A DNA stretch of 37,584 bases from the NCBI GenBank assembly GCA_902797915.1, contig CADBUK010000122.1, forward strand, positions 1 through 37,584, given 5' to 3'. Below, piece by piece: positions 6,859 to 14,684 of the stretch (within the stretch, counting starts at the first letter, position 1; each line of letters opens with the position of its first letter). The stretch is from Oscillospiraceae bacterium (GTDB lineage Bacteria; Bacillota; Clostridia; Oscillospirales; Acutalibacteraceae). The position numbers and the translations under genes are program-made. The notes beneath the pieces are model-generated. The model saw only the letters and a program-made list of their open reading frames with translations. It ran no database searches and was not told the origin of the DNA.

Positions 6859-8220
6859 TTATTTTCCAACACAAAACTTACTGAATATATTGTCCACAAC
6901 CTCTGCGGTTGCTTTTTTGCCCGTCAGCGCAAGCAGCTCGTCAATCGCGCTGTCCATCATAACGTTAACGGCGTCGTAAGTCATTCCGCTTTCAAGCGCC
7001 GTGCGCGCTTCGGTTATATAATCAAGCGCGTTTTTGCAGCAGCTTTTCTGCCTTTGGTTTGCTAAAATCGGGGCGGAAGCGTCAAACTGCTCAACACCGA
7101 GCAGGCGCTTAACTGCGTCCTCAAGCTCGGCTGCGCCCTCGCCGTTTTTTGCGCTGATGTAAACCGTTTCGGCAAACGCCGCTTCTATTTCGGCGGCGTC
7201 AATACGCTGCTGTAAATCTGTTTTATTAATAACCGCAATCGCTCTTTTGCCGCGGCATTGTTCAATTACGGTTCTGTCCTCGTCTGAAAGGGGAGCGCTG
7301 CTGTCAAAAACGGCAAGCACCAGAACGGCGGAGGATATTTTGTCCATCGCGCGCTGAATTCCTATACTTTCAACCGCGTCGCCGCCCGCGTGAATTCCCG
7401 CCGTGTCGTTAAGGTGCAGCACAAGCTCGCCGAGTCGAACGCTCTCCTCAACAACGTCGCGGGTTGTGCCCGCAATTTCGGTAACAATGCTTTTCTCCCT
7501 GCCTGCAAGCAGGTTCATAAGCGTAGATTTGCCCGCGTTAGGCTTGCCCGCAATAACGGTTTCCACGCCCTGCGTCATCGTCTGCCCGTTTTCGTAGCTG
7601 TTAATCAGCTCCTGCAGCTGAGCCTGCGCGGTTTTTAGCGTTTCGCCCAGCTCCTCCTGCTCAAGCTCGGGTATTTCCTCGTAAGGATAATCCACCCACG
7701 CCGCCATAAGCGCACTGCAGTCGGTCAGCCTTTCGGTAACGCCGCGGATTTTATCGCTCAGCGCACCCTGAAGCAGATTGAAGGAGGCCTTTGCCGCCGC
7801 CTCGCCCTGCGCGGAAATCAAGTCCGCCACGGATTCAGCCTGCGTTAAATCCAGCTTGCCGTTAAGGAACGCCCTTTTTGTAAATTCGCCCGCCTGTGCA
7901 GGCTCCGCGCCCGCGGCAAAAACCGCGCCGAGCGTCTTTTCTATTATATATATACCGCCGTGAACGGAGATTTCAACAACGTCCTCGCCCGTATAGCTTT
8001 TAGGCGCACGGAAAACAAGGGCAACAGCGTTGTCAAAGCATTCGCCGGCGCTTTTTACACTGCCGAACTTTGCACGGTAGCCCTTTAGATTGAGCAGGGA
8101 AGAGCCGTCCGCGCAGACAAAAACCCTGTCTGCAATTTCAACAGCTCTGTCGCCGCTTATTCTGATTACTCCTATTCCGCCCGGTGTGTTGCCCGTGGCG
8201 GGCGCTGCGATAGTCGTCAT
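6859..8220 (-). CDS. mnmE: tRNA modification GTPase MnmE (TrmE)
   Basis: GTPase that with MnmG modifies wobble U34. The 453 residues include an N-terminal formyl-tetrahydrofolate-binding domain (GGIGVIRISG near the start) and a helical domain. An inserted G domain carries GKPNAGKST (P-loop), TTRDVVEE (G2), DTAG (G3), NKTD (G4) and SAK (G5). The C-terminus FCVGK supplies the conserved C-x-G-K motif whose Cys is required for modification. GAGGAT precedes the ATG. It lies downstream of the jag terminator and so probably has its own promoter in the repeat-containing gap 8221-8357. Confidence 0.96.
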   Translation of the reverse strand: MTTIAAPATGNTPGGIGVIRISGDRAVEIADRVFVCADGSSLLNLKGYRAKFGSVKSAGECFDNAVALVFRAPKSYTGEDVVEISVHGGIYIIEKTLGAVFAAGAEPAQAGEFTKRAFLNGKLDLTQAESVADLISAQGEAAAKASFNLLQGALSDKIRGVTERLTDCSALMAAWVDYPYEEIPELEQEELGETLKTAQAQLQELINSYENGQTMTQGVETVIAGKPNAGKSTLMNLLAGREKSIVTEIAGTTRDVVEESVRLGELVLHLNDTAGIHAGGDAVESIGIQRAMDKISSAVLVLAVFDSSAPLSDEDRTVIEQCRGKRAIAVINKTDLQQRIDAAEIEAAFAETVYISAKNGEGAAELEDAVKRLLGVEQFDASAPILANQRQKSCCKNALDYITEARTALESGMTYDAVNVMMDSAIDELLALTGKKATAEVVDNIFSKFCVGK

Positions 8221-8239
8221 AAATCCTCCTATCGAATTT

Positions 8240-8357
8240 ATGAATTCGGAATGCGAAATGCGGAATTAAATGTTACTCGCGCAAGCGCTCAAACAATACA
8301 ATCGGGTGCGGACGGAGTCCGCCCGATAATTCCGAATTCCTGATTCTTCATTCCGAA
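8240..8357. repeat. Dispersed intergenic repeat, copy 1
   Basis: AT-rich imperfect inverted repeat of GAATTCGGAAT-type arms enclosing GCGGAATTAAATGTTACTCG, CGCAAGCGC and the palindrome TGCGGACGGAGTCCGCCC. The module GCGGAATTAAA-N2-TTACTCGCGCAAGCGC recurs at 32969-32996. The module AACAATANAATCGGGTGCGG recurs at about 838-857. No ORF lies within. Confidence 0.6.
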
Positions 8358-8391
8358 TTAAAAAAGGGGTGTTTCGCAACACCCCTTTTTT
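8358..8391 (-). terminator. Intrinsic terminator after jag
   Basis: GGGGTGTT / AACACCCC stem (8366-8373 and 8378-8385) with a 4-nt loop, flanked by A-run and T-run. It is oriented for the rpmH-to-jag transcript on the minus strand. Confidence 0.88.
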
Positions 8392-8392
8392 A

Positions 8393-9370
8393 CTATTCTT
8401 CGTTTGTTTCAGCTGCGGGTGCTGTGTTAACCTCAATTTTTCCGAATTTTGTAAAATCCTTCTGAATAGGCTTTGCCGCAGCCTTCGGTGCAGAGCCGTT
8501 GCCGCCCCTTCCGCCGCGATTGCCGCCGCGGGACTGCTGCTTAACTCCGCCGATGGGCTGAATAACAACTTTTCTGTCCTGCCCGTAACCGATGGACATT
8601 GACTCAACGCCCTCGATTTCCTGAACGGCAGTGTGAATAATCCTTCTTTCGTAAGGATTCATCGGCTCAAAGGTATATCTTCTGCCTGTACGGTTAACGT
8701 AATTTGCGTTCTTGCGGGCAAGATTACGCAGGGTTTCCGCTCTCTTTTCGCGGTAGTTGCCTACGTTGAGCGTAACTCTTACATATTTGCCGCTTGACTT
8801 TTTAACCTGAAGGCTTGTTAAATACTGAAGCGAATCAAGCGTTTCGCCCCTGTGGCCGATGATGATGCCGTAATCGTCGCACTCAATTGTGATTTCAAGC
8901 ACGCCGTCAACAACTGCGCCCGTAATCTGCGCGTCCTCAACCTTTAAGCCTTTTATCATTTCGCCGAGATATGCCTCTGCCGCTTTGATGTCAACGTCAG
9001 CCTCGGTAATCTTTACTTCTTCAATTTCCTCGTCAGCCTTTTCAGCCTTTGGTGCGGGCTTTTTAGGCGCGGGCTTTTCCGCCTTCTTTGCAGGCTGTTC
9101 CTTTTTGGGAGCGTCCTTCTTTGGCGCGTCCTTCTTTGGAGCCTCTTTCTTTGCGGGCTTCTGCTGCTTTTGCTTCTTTGGCTTTCTGCCGTCGTCGTAT
9201 GACGCTTTAACGGTTACCTCAGAGCTGCCGAAAAGACCGAAAAACTTTTTCTTTTTCTGCTCAACAATCTCTGTGTGAATTAACGCGTCGGCGGGGGCGT
9301 GAAGACCAAGCTTTGCCGCAGCCATAGCCTCGTCAAGACTTCTGCCTGTTGCGGTAAACTCTTTAATCAT
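8393..9370 (-). CDS. jag: Jag/KhpB RNA-binding protein (Jag_N, KH, R3H)
   Basis: RNA-binding regulator that pairs with KhpA in many Firmicutes and affects cell elongation. Domains seen over 325 residues: Jag-N (about 1-52, MIKEFTATGRSLDEAMAAAK), a Lys/Pro/Ala linker with repeated PKKDAPKK (about 65-115), a KH domain with GIIIGHRGETLDSLQYL, and an R3H region with NYREKRAETL and NPYERRIIHTAVQ. The C-terminal 50 residues form an RGG-like tail (SRGGNRGGRGGNG) followed by an acidic end; such a tail is not part of the core family and may add RNA affinity. It follows yidC closely, the usual arrangement. Confidence 0.93.
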   Translation of the reverse strand: MIKEFTATGRSLDEAMAAAKLGLHAPADALIHTEIVEQKKKKFFGLFGSSEVTVKASYDDGRKPKKQKQQKPAKKEAPKKDAPKKDAPKKEQPAKKAEKPAPKKPAPKAEKADEEIEEVKITEADVDIKAAEAYLGEMIKGLKVEDAQITGAVVDGVLEITIECDDYGIIIGHRGETLDSLQYLTSLQVKKSSGKYVRVTLNVGNYREKRAETLRNLARKNANYVNRTGRRYTFEPMNPYERRIIHTAVQEIEGVESMSIGYGQDRKVVIQPIGGVKQQSRGGNRGGRGGNGSAPKAAAKPIQKDFTKFGKIEVNTAPAAETNEE

Positions 9371-9391
9371 AAGTTCCTCCGAATTTATCTG

Positions 9392-10381
9392 CTATTTAGT
9401 TCTTTTAATGCTTTCCTCTCTTGCGCGGCGCTCAATGGTGTTTTCAACCATCAGCTTTGCCTGACTCTTTTTGGGAGGATAGAATTTTGCAATAAACAGC
9501 TGCTGCAAAACTGCAACAACGTTTGAAATAATCCAGTAAAAACCAACAGCGGCAGGCACCTTGAACGCAATGTATAATGAGAAGAAGGGCATCATCAGCA
9601 TCATCATAAGCATACTGCCCATCTGCTTTGCCTGCGCGGGATTATTTTTCTTCTGAATAAGTGTTGAAATAACGGTTGAGGCCATAGAGGTAAGGAACGC
9701 AAAAATCGGAATAAGGATAATGCTGCCGCCCTTCCAGGTCGGAATTGCGGTCATATCCACGTTGCCGAGGTAAAGTCCCTGCCTGTACTCCTCAATTGCT
9801 GCCACCTTATCGTCGGTAAAAAGTGCGGGCAACTGTGCAACAAGCGTGTCCTTTAGCTCTGTCCAGTGCGCAAGCACGTTAAGCTGAAGGTAATTCTTGC
9901 TGTATCCTGCGCCCTCCATAATGGCGGTCAGTTCTTCGGTAAAGTTTGTTAAGTCGCTCATACCGATAATGTAGGAAAGGGGGTAATAGATAATACCGAT
10001 AATACCCATCAGGAAAACCATCTGGAAAACCATCGGCCCGCAGCCCATCTGCATCGGGTTGTGTCCCTCTCTCGCATAAAGCTCCTGCATTTCCTCGTTG
10101 AGCTTCATTCTGTCCTTCGGGTCAGGATATTTTTTTTGAATTTTCTGAATTTTCGGCTGCAGCCTTGCGGTTTTTGCAACGGTTTTCTGCTGTCTTACGT
10201 TAATCGGCAGCAGGATTACCCTTGTTACAACGGTAAAGATGATGATTGCAACAAAGTACTGGTTACCGAGAAGCTGAAGCAAAAACTCCATACATTTACC
10301 GAACACCCAGTACAGCGGCGCTAATAATCCGCCGCCCTGAGACATTGCGGCTGCAACAGGATTAATAAAAAGATTAATCAT
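9392..10381 (-). CDS. yidC: Membrane protein insertase YidC/Oxa1
   Basis: Inserts and folds membrane proteins with or without SecYEG. The 329 residues contain about five membrane segments. The hydrophilic-groove arginine lies in VTRVILLPINVRQQK. A cytoplasmic coiled-coil hairpin follows (KIQKIQKKYPDPKDRMKLNEEMQELY). The later FYWIISNVVAVLQQ segment is conserved. No lipobox is seen at the N-terminus, unlike Bacillus SpoIIIJ. An extracytoplasmic loop of about 60 residues (after IIGMSDLTNF) is longer than in compact Gram-positive versions. The start overlaps the yidD stop by 4 bp. Confidence 0.95.
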   Translation of the reverse strand: MINLFINPVAAAMSQGGGLLAPLYWVFGKCMEFLLQLLGNQYFVAIIIFTVVTRVILLPINVRQQKTVAKTARLQPKIQKIQKKYPDPKDRMKLNEEMQELYAREGHNPMQMGCGPMVFQMVFLMGIIGIIYYPLSYIIGMSDLTNFTEELTAIMEGAGYSKNYLQLNVLAHWTELKDTLVAQLPALFTDDKVAAIEEYRQGLYLGNVDMTAIPTWKGGSIILIPIFAFLTSMASTVISTLIQKKNNPAQAKQMGSMLMMMLMMPFFSLYIAFKVPAAVGFYWIISNVVAVLQQLFIAKFYPPKKSQAKLMVENTIERRAREESIKRTK

Positions 10382-10632
10382 TCTTTTTCCTCGTTACTAT
10401 TCTTTTTTGGGGGAACGGGGTCGTATCCGCCCTTGTTAAACGGATTGCACCTCATAATTCGCCATACGGCAAGCGCGCTGCCCTTTAAAACCCCGTGCGT
10501 TTCAATCGCTTCAATCGCGTACTGCGAACAGGTGGGGGTAAAGCGGCAGGAGCCGTGTGAAAACCTCGGGCTTAAAGTAAGCTGATACGTTTCAATCAAA
10601 AATACGAACAGGCGTTTAATCGGATTTTTCAT
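10378..10632 (-). CDS. yidD: Membrane protein insertion efficiency factor YidD
   Basis: Small membrane-associated helper of YidC, 84 residues. The signature CRFTPTCSQYAIEAIE and RCNPFNKGGYDPVP are intact, with three conserved cysteines. It overlaps rnpA and yidC by 4 bp each (ATGA junctions), implying translational coupling. Confidence 0.95.
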   Translation of the reverse strand: MKNPIKRLFVFLIETYQLTLSPRFSHGSCRFTPTCSQYAIEAIETHGVLKGSALAVWRIMRCNPFNKGGYDPVPPKKNSNEEKE

Positions 10633-10961
10633 TTAATCACACCTAAGTCGGCAAGCTGTTTTTCCATATCTGCAAGCACTGCCTGCATTTTAACAGCGGT
10701 AGTTCTTGTTCTTGCAACAAAAACGATGTCATAGCTGCCGTTAATTCTGCCCTCAAGCTGTGAAAACGCCGCTCTGATAATACGCCTTGCGCGGTTTCTC
10801 TGCACCGCGCCGCCGATTTTTTTGCCGCTTGTAATGCCCACTCGGGTTTGACCCTCGCGGTTTTTCATTGCGTAAGTAACCAAATTCGGCGAGGCAACGC
10901 TTTTTGCCCTGTAATATAAACGGCGAAAGTCCTTGTTTTCTTTAAGCGAACTGCTTTTCAC
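10629..10961 (-). CDS. rnpA: Ribonuclease P protein component
   Basis: Protein subunit of RNase P, which matures the 5' end of tRNAs. 110 residues. The N-terminal SSSLKENKDFRRLYYRAKS and the RNR helix KKIGGAVQRNRARRIIRAAF are conserved. It sits between rpmH and yidD as in most bacteria. Confidence 0.96.
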   Translation of the reverse strand: MKSSSLKENKDFRRLYYRAKSVASPNLVTYAMKNREGQTRVGITSGKKIGGAVQRNRARRIIRAAFSQLEGRINGSYDIVFVARTRTTAVKMQAVLADMEKQLADLGVIK

Positions 10962-10993
10962 AAATCATTCCCTCTGTTAGTTCAAAACAAAAA

Positions 10994-11128
10994 TTAGTAA
11001 GAAAGGGTTTTTCTGCCCTTTGCACGACGGCGGGCAAGTACTTTTCTGCCGCCTCTTGTGCTCATTCTCTTTCTGAAGCCATGCTCCTTCTGTGCGTGCC
11101 TTTTCTTCGGCTGAAATGTTCTCTTCAT
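10994..11128 (-). CDS. rpmH: 50S ribosomal protein L34
   Basis: A 44-residue, strongly basic protein beginning MKRTFQPKKRHAQKEHGFRK and ending RRRAKGRKTLSY, an unmistakable L34. It is first in the rpmH-rnpA-yidD-yidC-jag cluster, with AAAGGTAG upstream of its ATG. In Bacillus this operon diverges from dnaA. Here it points the same way as dnaA and lies about 14 kb downstream of it. Confidence 0.97.
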   Translation of the reverse strand: MKRTFQPKKRHAQKEHGFRKRMSTRGGRKVLARRRAKGRKTLSY

Positions 11129-11179
11129 TAAATTCACTACCTTTCTAAGAATAAACTTGTCTTATTTCTTTATTTTCTC

Positions 11180-11421
11180 TGCACGGTATAGTGCAGGCAT
11201 TAACAACATTCGGGCGTGCACGAATGTTGTTAACATCCGAGCAACGCGAGGATACTTCATTTGCGCCTTGCGCAAACTTCACAGCGCAGCTACTTCACAA
11301 ATCCGCCGGGATTTACTTCATTCTTTAGTGAAATGCTTTGCGTTGCAAACCGTGAAATACCGTTGTTTCACAACAGCGTGAAATAATTTGCACGGCAAAT
11401 TGTGAAATATTCGGGCGTTGC
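11180..11421. repeat. Large hairpin array between rpmH and the VanZ-like gene
   Basis: The 422-bp gap 11129-11550 has no gene. It holds CTGCAC-N6-GTGCAG (11180), a 13-bp stem TTAACAACATTCG / CGAATGTTGTTAA (about 11201-11234), and then a run of small palindromes: TTTGCGC-CTT-GCGCAAA, AGC-GCA-GCT, AAATCC-GCCG-GGATTT, TTTGC-GTT-GCAAA, GTTGT-TTC-ACAAC, AATTTGC-ACG-GCAAATT and TTCGGGC-GTT-GCCCGAA. Linkers read ACTTCAC on the left and GTGAAAT on the right, so the array changes orientation in its middle. The rest is AT-rich and carries the VanZ gene promoter. I could not identify a convincing rpmH promoter. Confidence 0.75.
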
Positions 11422-11498
11422 CCGAACGTGTACATGCGCCAAGCGTTAGATATTATATATTATAAAAGGGCGGCTTGTCAATAAAAAAATAATAAATC

Positions 11499-11527
11499 TT
11501 GTTTTTATTAAAATTATATATTATAAT
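11499..11527 (+). promoter_or_regulatory. Putative sigma-A promoter of the VanZ-like gene
   Basis: TTGTTT (11499-11504), 17-bp spacer, TATAAT (11522-11527). The predicted start near 11534 argues against the ATG at 11536 as the translation start and favours a later one behind GGGGGTG. Confidence 0.65.
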
Positions 11528-11550
11528 AGCACTATATGTTGGGGGTGTGC

Positions 11551-12381
11551 GTGTTGACGGCAACTAAAACAAAAAAAATATTGCTTACTCTTGCAGTTGC
11601 GGCGTCCGTTATTCTGCCCGCTTTTGTGTTTACCGACATAAAAACAGGCTTTTTTCTGCTGAACCTCCGCTTTACCTCGCTCAAGCTTGTGCTTAGCTTG
11701 CTGCTGCCGCTTTGTACCGCGCTTTTTTATATCGCAAAAATAAAAAGCCTTCGGGTGCTGTCCGCAATAATGCTGCTTGTTCAGCCCTCCTTCGTGCTTT
11801 TTACGCTCGCGTTCAGAAATTATTATGAGCGTTATTCGGCTTATAACATTTATTATCATTACGCCTACGGGCTTCTGGCGTTTTTCGCCGTGCTTTTTGC
11901 CGTTATTTCGGCGGCTCGGCGCAAAAAAATAAGCGCCTCTGATTTTGAGCTGTTTTACAGGCGCTTTTTTGTCGGTTATGCTTTTGTTTTTATTTACCTG
12001 TTTATTCAGCTTTTCTACCTTTCACGGCTTGACGTTTCGCTCGGCACGGTTAATTTAATACCGTTTTCGGGCGAAATCCGCCACGCCGCAGCTAATCTTA
12101 AATACCCCGGCGTTGTCGTTCACACTGCGGGAAACGTGCTGTTTTTCTCCTCGTTTTCGCTGCTGCTTTACGCGTTTTTCGGCGGCAAAATCAAAAGCGG
12201 GGCGGTGGAGCTGCTGCTGTATATCGGCTGTCCGTTTGCCGTCAGCGTTCTGTGCGAAATTTCCCAGTATATAACAACGGCGGGCAACGCTGACGTTGAC
12301 GATGTAATTTTAAATATTCTTGGCGCGGCAATCGGCTTTTTTGCCGTGCGCTTTATTAAAAAATCATTTTCGGAGGATTAA
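11551..12381 (+). CDS. VanZ-like integral membrane protein
   Basis: About 276 residues with some eight membrane segments. The C-terminal half carries the VanZ-family pattern: NLIPF, then NVLFFSSFSLLLYAFF, an acidic E-x-x-Q helix (CEISQYI) and DVDDVILNILGAAIGF. VanZ family members are linked to low-level glycopeptide resistance, but the biochemical role is unknown. GTG at 11551 is chosen because GGGGGTG at 11541-11547 is well spaced; TTG at 11554 is also possible. It ends 2 bp before the nucleosidase gene, so the two are probably one operon. Confidence 0.8.
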   Translation: MLTATKTKKILLTLAVAASVILPAFVFTDIKTGFFLLNLRFTSLKLVLSLLLPLCTALFYIAKIKSLRVLSAIMLLVQPSFVLFTLAFRNYYERYSAYNIYYHYAYGLLAFFAVLFAVISAARRKKISASDFELFYRRFFVGYAFVFIYLFIQLFYLSRLDVSLGTVNLIPFSGEIRHAAANLKYPGVVVHTAGNVLFFSSFSLLLYAFFGGKIKSGAVELLLYIGCPFAVSVLCEISQYITTAGNADVDDVILNILGAAIGFFAVRFIKKSFSED

Positions 12382-12383
12382 AT

Positions 12384-13061
12384 ATGTTTGGAATTATCGG
12401 TGCAATGGATGTTGAAATTGAGGCTGTAAAAAACAAGGTTTCACAGCCGAAAATCACTGTTTTTGCGGGCTGTGAATTTGTCTGCGGAACAATTAACGGG
12501 GCTGAAGTTTGCGTTGCGAAATGCAATCCCGGCAAGGTTAACGCCGCGCTTTGCACACAGGCAATGATTGACCGCTTCGGCGTTTCGGCAATCATAAATC
12601 TCGGCGTTGCCTGCTCGCTCAGCAGGGATATTACAATAAAAACTATCGTCGTTGCAACCGAGGTCTGCCAGTACGATTTTGACACCTCTGCCCTTGGCGA
12701 GCCAAAGGGTATGGTTTATAATAATATGACAAAATTCCCGACGGATAAAGCGCTTTCAAACGCGCTTTTTGCCGCCGCCGAAGCCTGCGGCGCAACCGTT
12801 CACCGCGGCTGTATCGCAAGCGGGGACACCTTTATTGCTTCTCAGGCGCTCAAGGATGAAATCGTGCGCGATTTCGGCGCCGTCTGCGGCGAAATGGAGG
12901 GCGGCTCAATCGGCCACGTCTGCTATGTAAACGGCGTTCCCTTCGCGGTTTTGCGCTCAATCAGCGACGGGGGCGACGGCGAAGCGTCCATTGATTACCC
13001 CGCATTTAAGGAAATTGCCGCCGCAATGTCGTCCGAAATTCTGCTGCATTTTTTCAAATAA
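12384..13061 (+). CDS. mtnN: 5'-methylthioadenosine/S-adenosylhomocysteine nucleosidase
   Basis: Cleaves MTA and SAH to adenine plus thioribose derivatives, recycling methyl-cycle by-products. 225 residues. The N-terminal GIIGAMDVEIEAV places the catalytic Glu at residue 11. GEMEGGSIGHV provides the ribose-binding Met-Glu, and SISDGGDGEA the catalytic Asp. The segment NLGVACSLSRDI replaces the usual NxGTAGGL motif, so the family is clear but the loop is divergent. A related purine nucleoside hydrolase activity cannot be excluded. GAGGAT precedes the ATG. Confidence 0.88.
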   Translation: MFGIIGAMDVEIEAVKNKVSQPKITVFAGCEFVCGTINGAEVCVAKCNPGKVNAALCTQAMIDRFGVSAIINLGVACSLSRDITIKTIVVATEVCQYDFDTSALGEPKGMVYNNMTKFPTDKALSNALFAAAEACGATVHRGCIASGDTFIASQALKDEIVRDFGAVCGEMEGGSIGHVCYVNGVPFAVLRSISDGGDGEASIDYPAFKEIAAAMSSEILLHFFK

Positions 13062-13084
13062 AAAAGGGAAGGCGTTGCCTTCCC
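13062..13084. terminator. Convergent terminator between mtnN and the XRE gene
   Basis: GGGAAGGC-GTT-GCCTTCCC (13066-13084) preceded by six A on the plus strand, which is a T-run on the minus strand. It is best placed to end the minus-strand XRE transcript and may also slow the plus-strand one. Confidence 0.8.
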
Positions 13085-13089
13085 GTAGC

Positions 13090-13734
13090 TTATTCAAATA
13101 TGTAATTTTCCATCAGATATTTTTCGGCGCCCTTAACAATCATCTGCAGGGTTTCGCTTTCCAGATTCATTATTTCCTCGCCGCCGCGGTATTCGTTCAT
13201 CGCGAAGCGGGAATGTAAAACGGTGGTAGCCGCCGCGGCAAGCTCGTGCCCTACGTTATAGTCAAGCATAAACATATCCTTAGGCAGCGCGCCGACCTTT
13301 GCAAGTGTAAGCGCAATGCTGTAAAGCGACAGCAAATAGCAGTCGTGCAGGTAGTTGAAGCTGTAGCGCTTGTTGTCTGTTTTAATTGCGGCGTCAACCA
13401 GAATTTTCATTCCCTGCGACAGACTTTTCATCGCTTCCTCGCTTTGAATTTCGCCTGAAATTTTGGAAAAATACTCCTCGTTCATTCCGTGTCTTACGTC
13501 TGAAACGCCAAGCAGGTAATCGGTTGAAACCCCGTAATATTCGCTGCAGCGGATAACGAAATCAAGCCCGCATTCGCGTATGCCCTTTTCGTAGTGGCTC
13601 AGCAGCGCCTGACTTATACCCAAATCCGCCGCCGCTTTCTTCTGGCTGTAGCCCTTTTCTTTTCTCAGCTGTGATAATATCGCGGCAAAGCGGGTGGCTT
13701 TTTCCCTCTTGTCCGCAGTAACTTTGCTTTCCAT
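13090..13734 (-). CDS. XRE-family transcriptional regulator with unknown C-terminal domain
   Basis: 214 residues. The N-terminal helix-turn-helix spans about 16-75 (SQLRKEKGYSQKKAAADLGI, then QALLSHYEKGIRECGLDFVI) and ends in the familiar DYLLGVSD. The remaining 135 residues are helical and match no domain I recognise. The promoter TTTACA-N17-TATAAT (13783-13811) has its -35 inside one of two direct repeats TTGTAAACA spaced exactly 20 bp apart (13805 and 13825). That is the arrangement expected of an autorepressor. The second repeat lies toward the divergent histidine phosphatase gene. Confidence 0.85.
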   Translation of the reverse strand: MESKVTADKREKATRFAAILSQLRKEKGYSQKKAAADLGISQALLSHYEKGIRECGLDFVIRCSEYYGVSTDYLLGVSDVRHGMNEEYFSKISGEIQSEEAMKSLSQGMKILVDAAIKTDNKRYSFNYLHDCYLLSLYSIALTLAKVGALPKDMFMLDYNVGHELAAAATTVLHSRFAMNEYRGGEEIMNLESETLQMIVKGAEKYLMENYIFE

Positions 13735-13782
13735 AAATCTTTATCCCTCTTATCGCGTACGCGTCGTTTTTATACACACTGT

Positions 13783-13833
13783 ATTATAACGCTGATTATA
13801 CCCTTTGTAAACAGGTTTGCGGCGTTGTAAACA
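13783..13833. promoter_or_regulatory. XRE promoter with direct-repeat operator candidates
   Basis: Minus-strand TTTACA (13811-13806), 17-bp spacer, TATAAT (13788-13783). The 9-mer TTGTAAACA occurs at 13805-13813 and 13825-13833, two helical turns apart, the first covering the -35 box. Binding by the XRE protein is inferred from position only. Confidence 0.55.
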
Positions 13834-13912
13834 AATTGTAATATAAACCGCGTTTTTCGGCGGTTTTTGCTTATAAAAACAAATTTTTCCGCATTTTTTC
13901 GGAGGTCAAATT

Positions 13913-14545
13913 ATGAAAACTTACACTTTATATTTCTTCCGCCACGGGCTGACGAAGGGAAATATCAACGCACAGTATATTGGGCACACGGATTATCCGC
14001 TAACTATGGATAGTATATCCGAGCTGAAAAAAATCAAGGCAAAGCACCATTATCCGCAGGTGGACGCGGTGTTTTCCTCACCGCTTAAAAGGTGCCTTGA
14101 CTCTGCAAACATTATGTTTCCGAAAAATAACCCAATTGTAATAAATGATTTAATCGAGTACGATTTCGGCGAATTTGAGGAGCTGACCGCCAAGGATTTG
14201 GAGAACAACGAGGACTTCAGAAACTGGCTGCGCGGGGATATAAACGCCGCCCCGCCGCACGGCGAATCAAACGCGCAGTTCATTCACAGGGTGTGCGACG
14301 CGTTTGAAAAAATTGTTGAGGGTATGATGAACACGGGCATTGAAACCTGCGCAATAGTGGGGCACGCGGGCGTGCTTATGACCTTGCTTTCCTGCTACGG
14401 AATTCCCGAGGCGCCCATGGCGCACTGGCAGATGGACGCGGGCTACGGCTACAAGCTGCGCATAACCCCGTCGCTCTGGTCGCAGGCTCAGAAGCTTGAG
14501 GTCGTTGACCTCGCCCCGCAGAGCCTTGCGGAGCAAGGCGGCTAA
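13913..14545 (+). CDS. Histidine phosphatase family protein (phosphoglycerate-mutase-like)
   Basis: 210 residues. The catalytic histidine lies in FFRHGLTKGN, with further active-site elements SSPLKRC (Arg), EYDFGEFE (Glu) and IVGHAGVL (second His). Substrates in this family range from phosphoglycerate to alpha-ribazole-phosphate and cannot be read from sequence. A CobC-like role is conceivable given the cobalamin-linked genes at 35-37 kb, but they are 21 kb away. GGAGGTC precedes the ATG. The stop codon lies inside the first unit of the following hairpin array. Confidence 0.85.
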   Translation: MKTYTLYFFRHGLTKGNINAQYIGHTDYPLTMDSISELKKIKAKHHYPQVDAVFSSPLKRCLDSANIMFPKNNPIVINDLIEYDFGEFEELTAKDLENNEDFRNWLRGDINAAPPHGESNAQFIHRVCDAFEKIVEGMMNTGIETCAIVGHAGVLMTLLSCYGIPEAPMAHWQMDAGYGYKLRITPSLWSQAQKLEVVDLAPQSLAEQGG

Positions 14546-14640
14546 GTTCACCTTCGGTGAGCTAAATTCAGTTTGCAACTGAGCTAAGTTTGCCTGCGGC
14601 AAGCTAAAAGCTGCGAAGCAATTTAGCTTATGAAATAAAT
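14541..14640. repeat. Hairpin array with GCTAARTT linkers
   Basis: GCTAAGTT, GCTAAATT, GCTAAGTT and GCTAAAA begin at 14541, 14561, 14583 and 14603 (period 20-22). Each is followed by a small palindrome: TCACC-TTC-GGTGA, CAGTT-TGC-AACTG, TTGCC-TGC-GGCAA and GCT-GCGA-AGC. Stems differ but pair perfectly. Two further TTTAGCT copies follow before the terminator. Confidence 0.8.
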
Positions 14641-14644
14641 TTAG

Positions 14645-14684
14645 CTGTAAAAAAGAGAGGCCGTTTGGCCTCTCTTTTTTACAT
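14645..14684. terminator. Bidirectional terminator between phosphatase and MgtC genes
   Basis: AAAAAAGAGAGGCC-GTTT-GGCCTCTCTTTTTT, a strong stem with A and T runs on both sides at about 14650-14680. The MgtC stop codon (14679-14681) lies in the T tract. Confidence 0.9.

Noticed and set aside
11129..11250. Possible small RNA or tRNA upstream of rpmH
   Set aside because: The stems do not form a cloverleaf or any RNA family I recognise; they fit the local hairpin array.
13913..14545. Assigning the histidine phosphatase as CobC (alpha-ribazole phosphatase)
   Set aside because: The family motifs fit many substrates and the nearest cobalamin-linked genes are over 20 kb away.
14267..14602. Antisense ORF over the histidine phosphatase and hairpin array
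   Set aside because: A shadow of the real gene; it crosses the array and lacks a ribosome-binding site.
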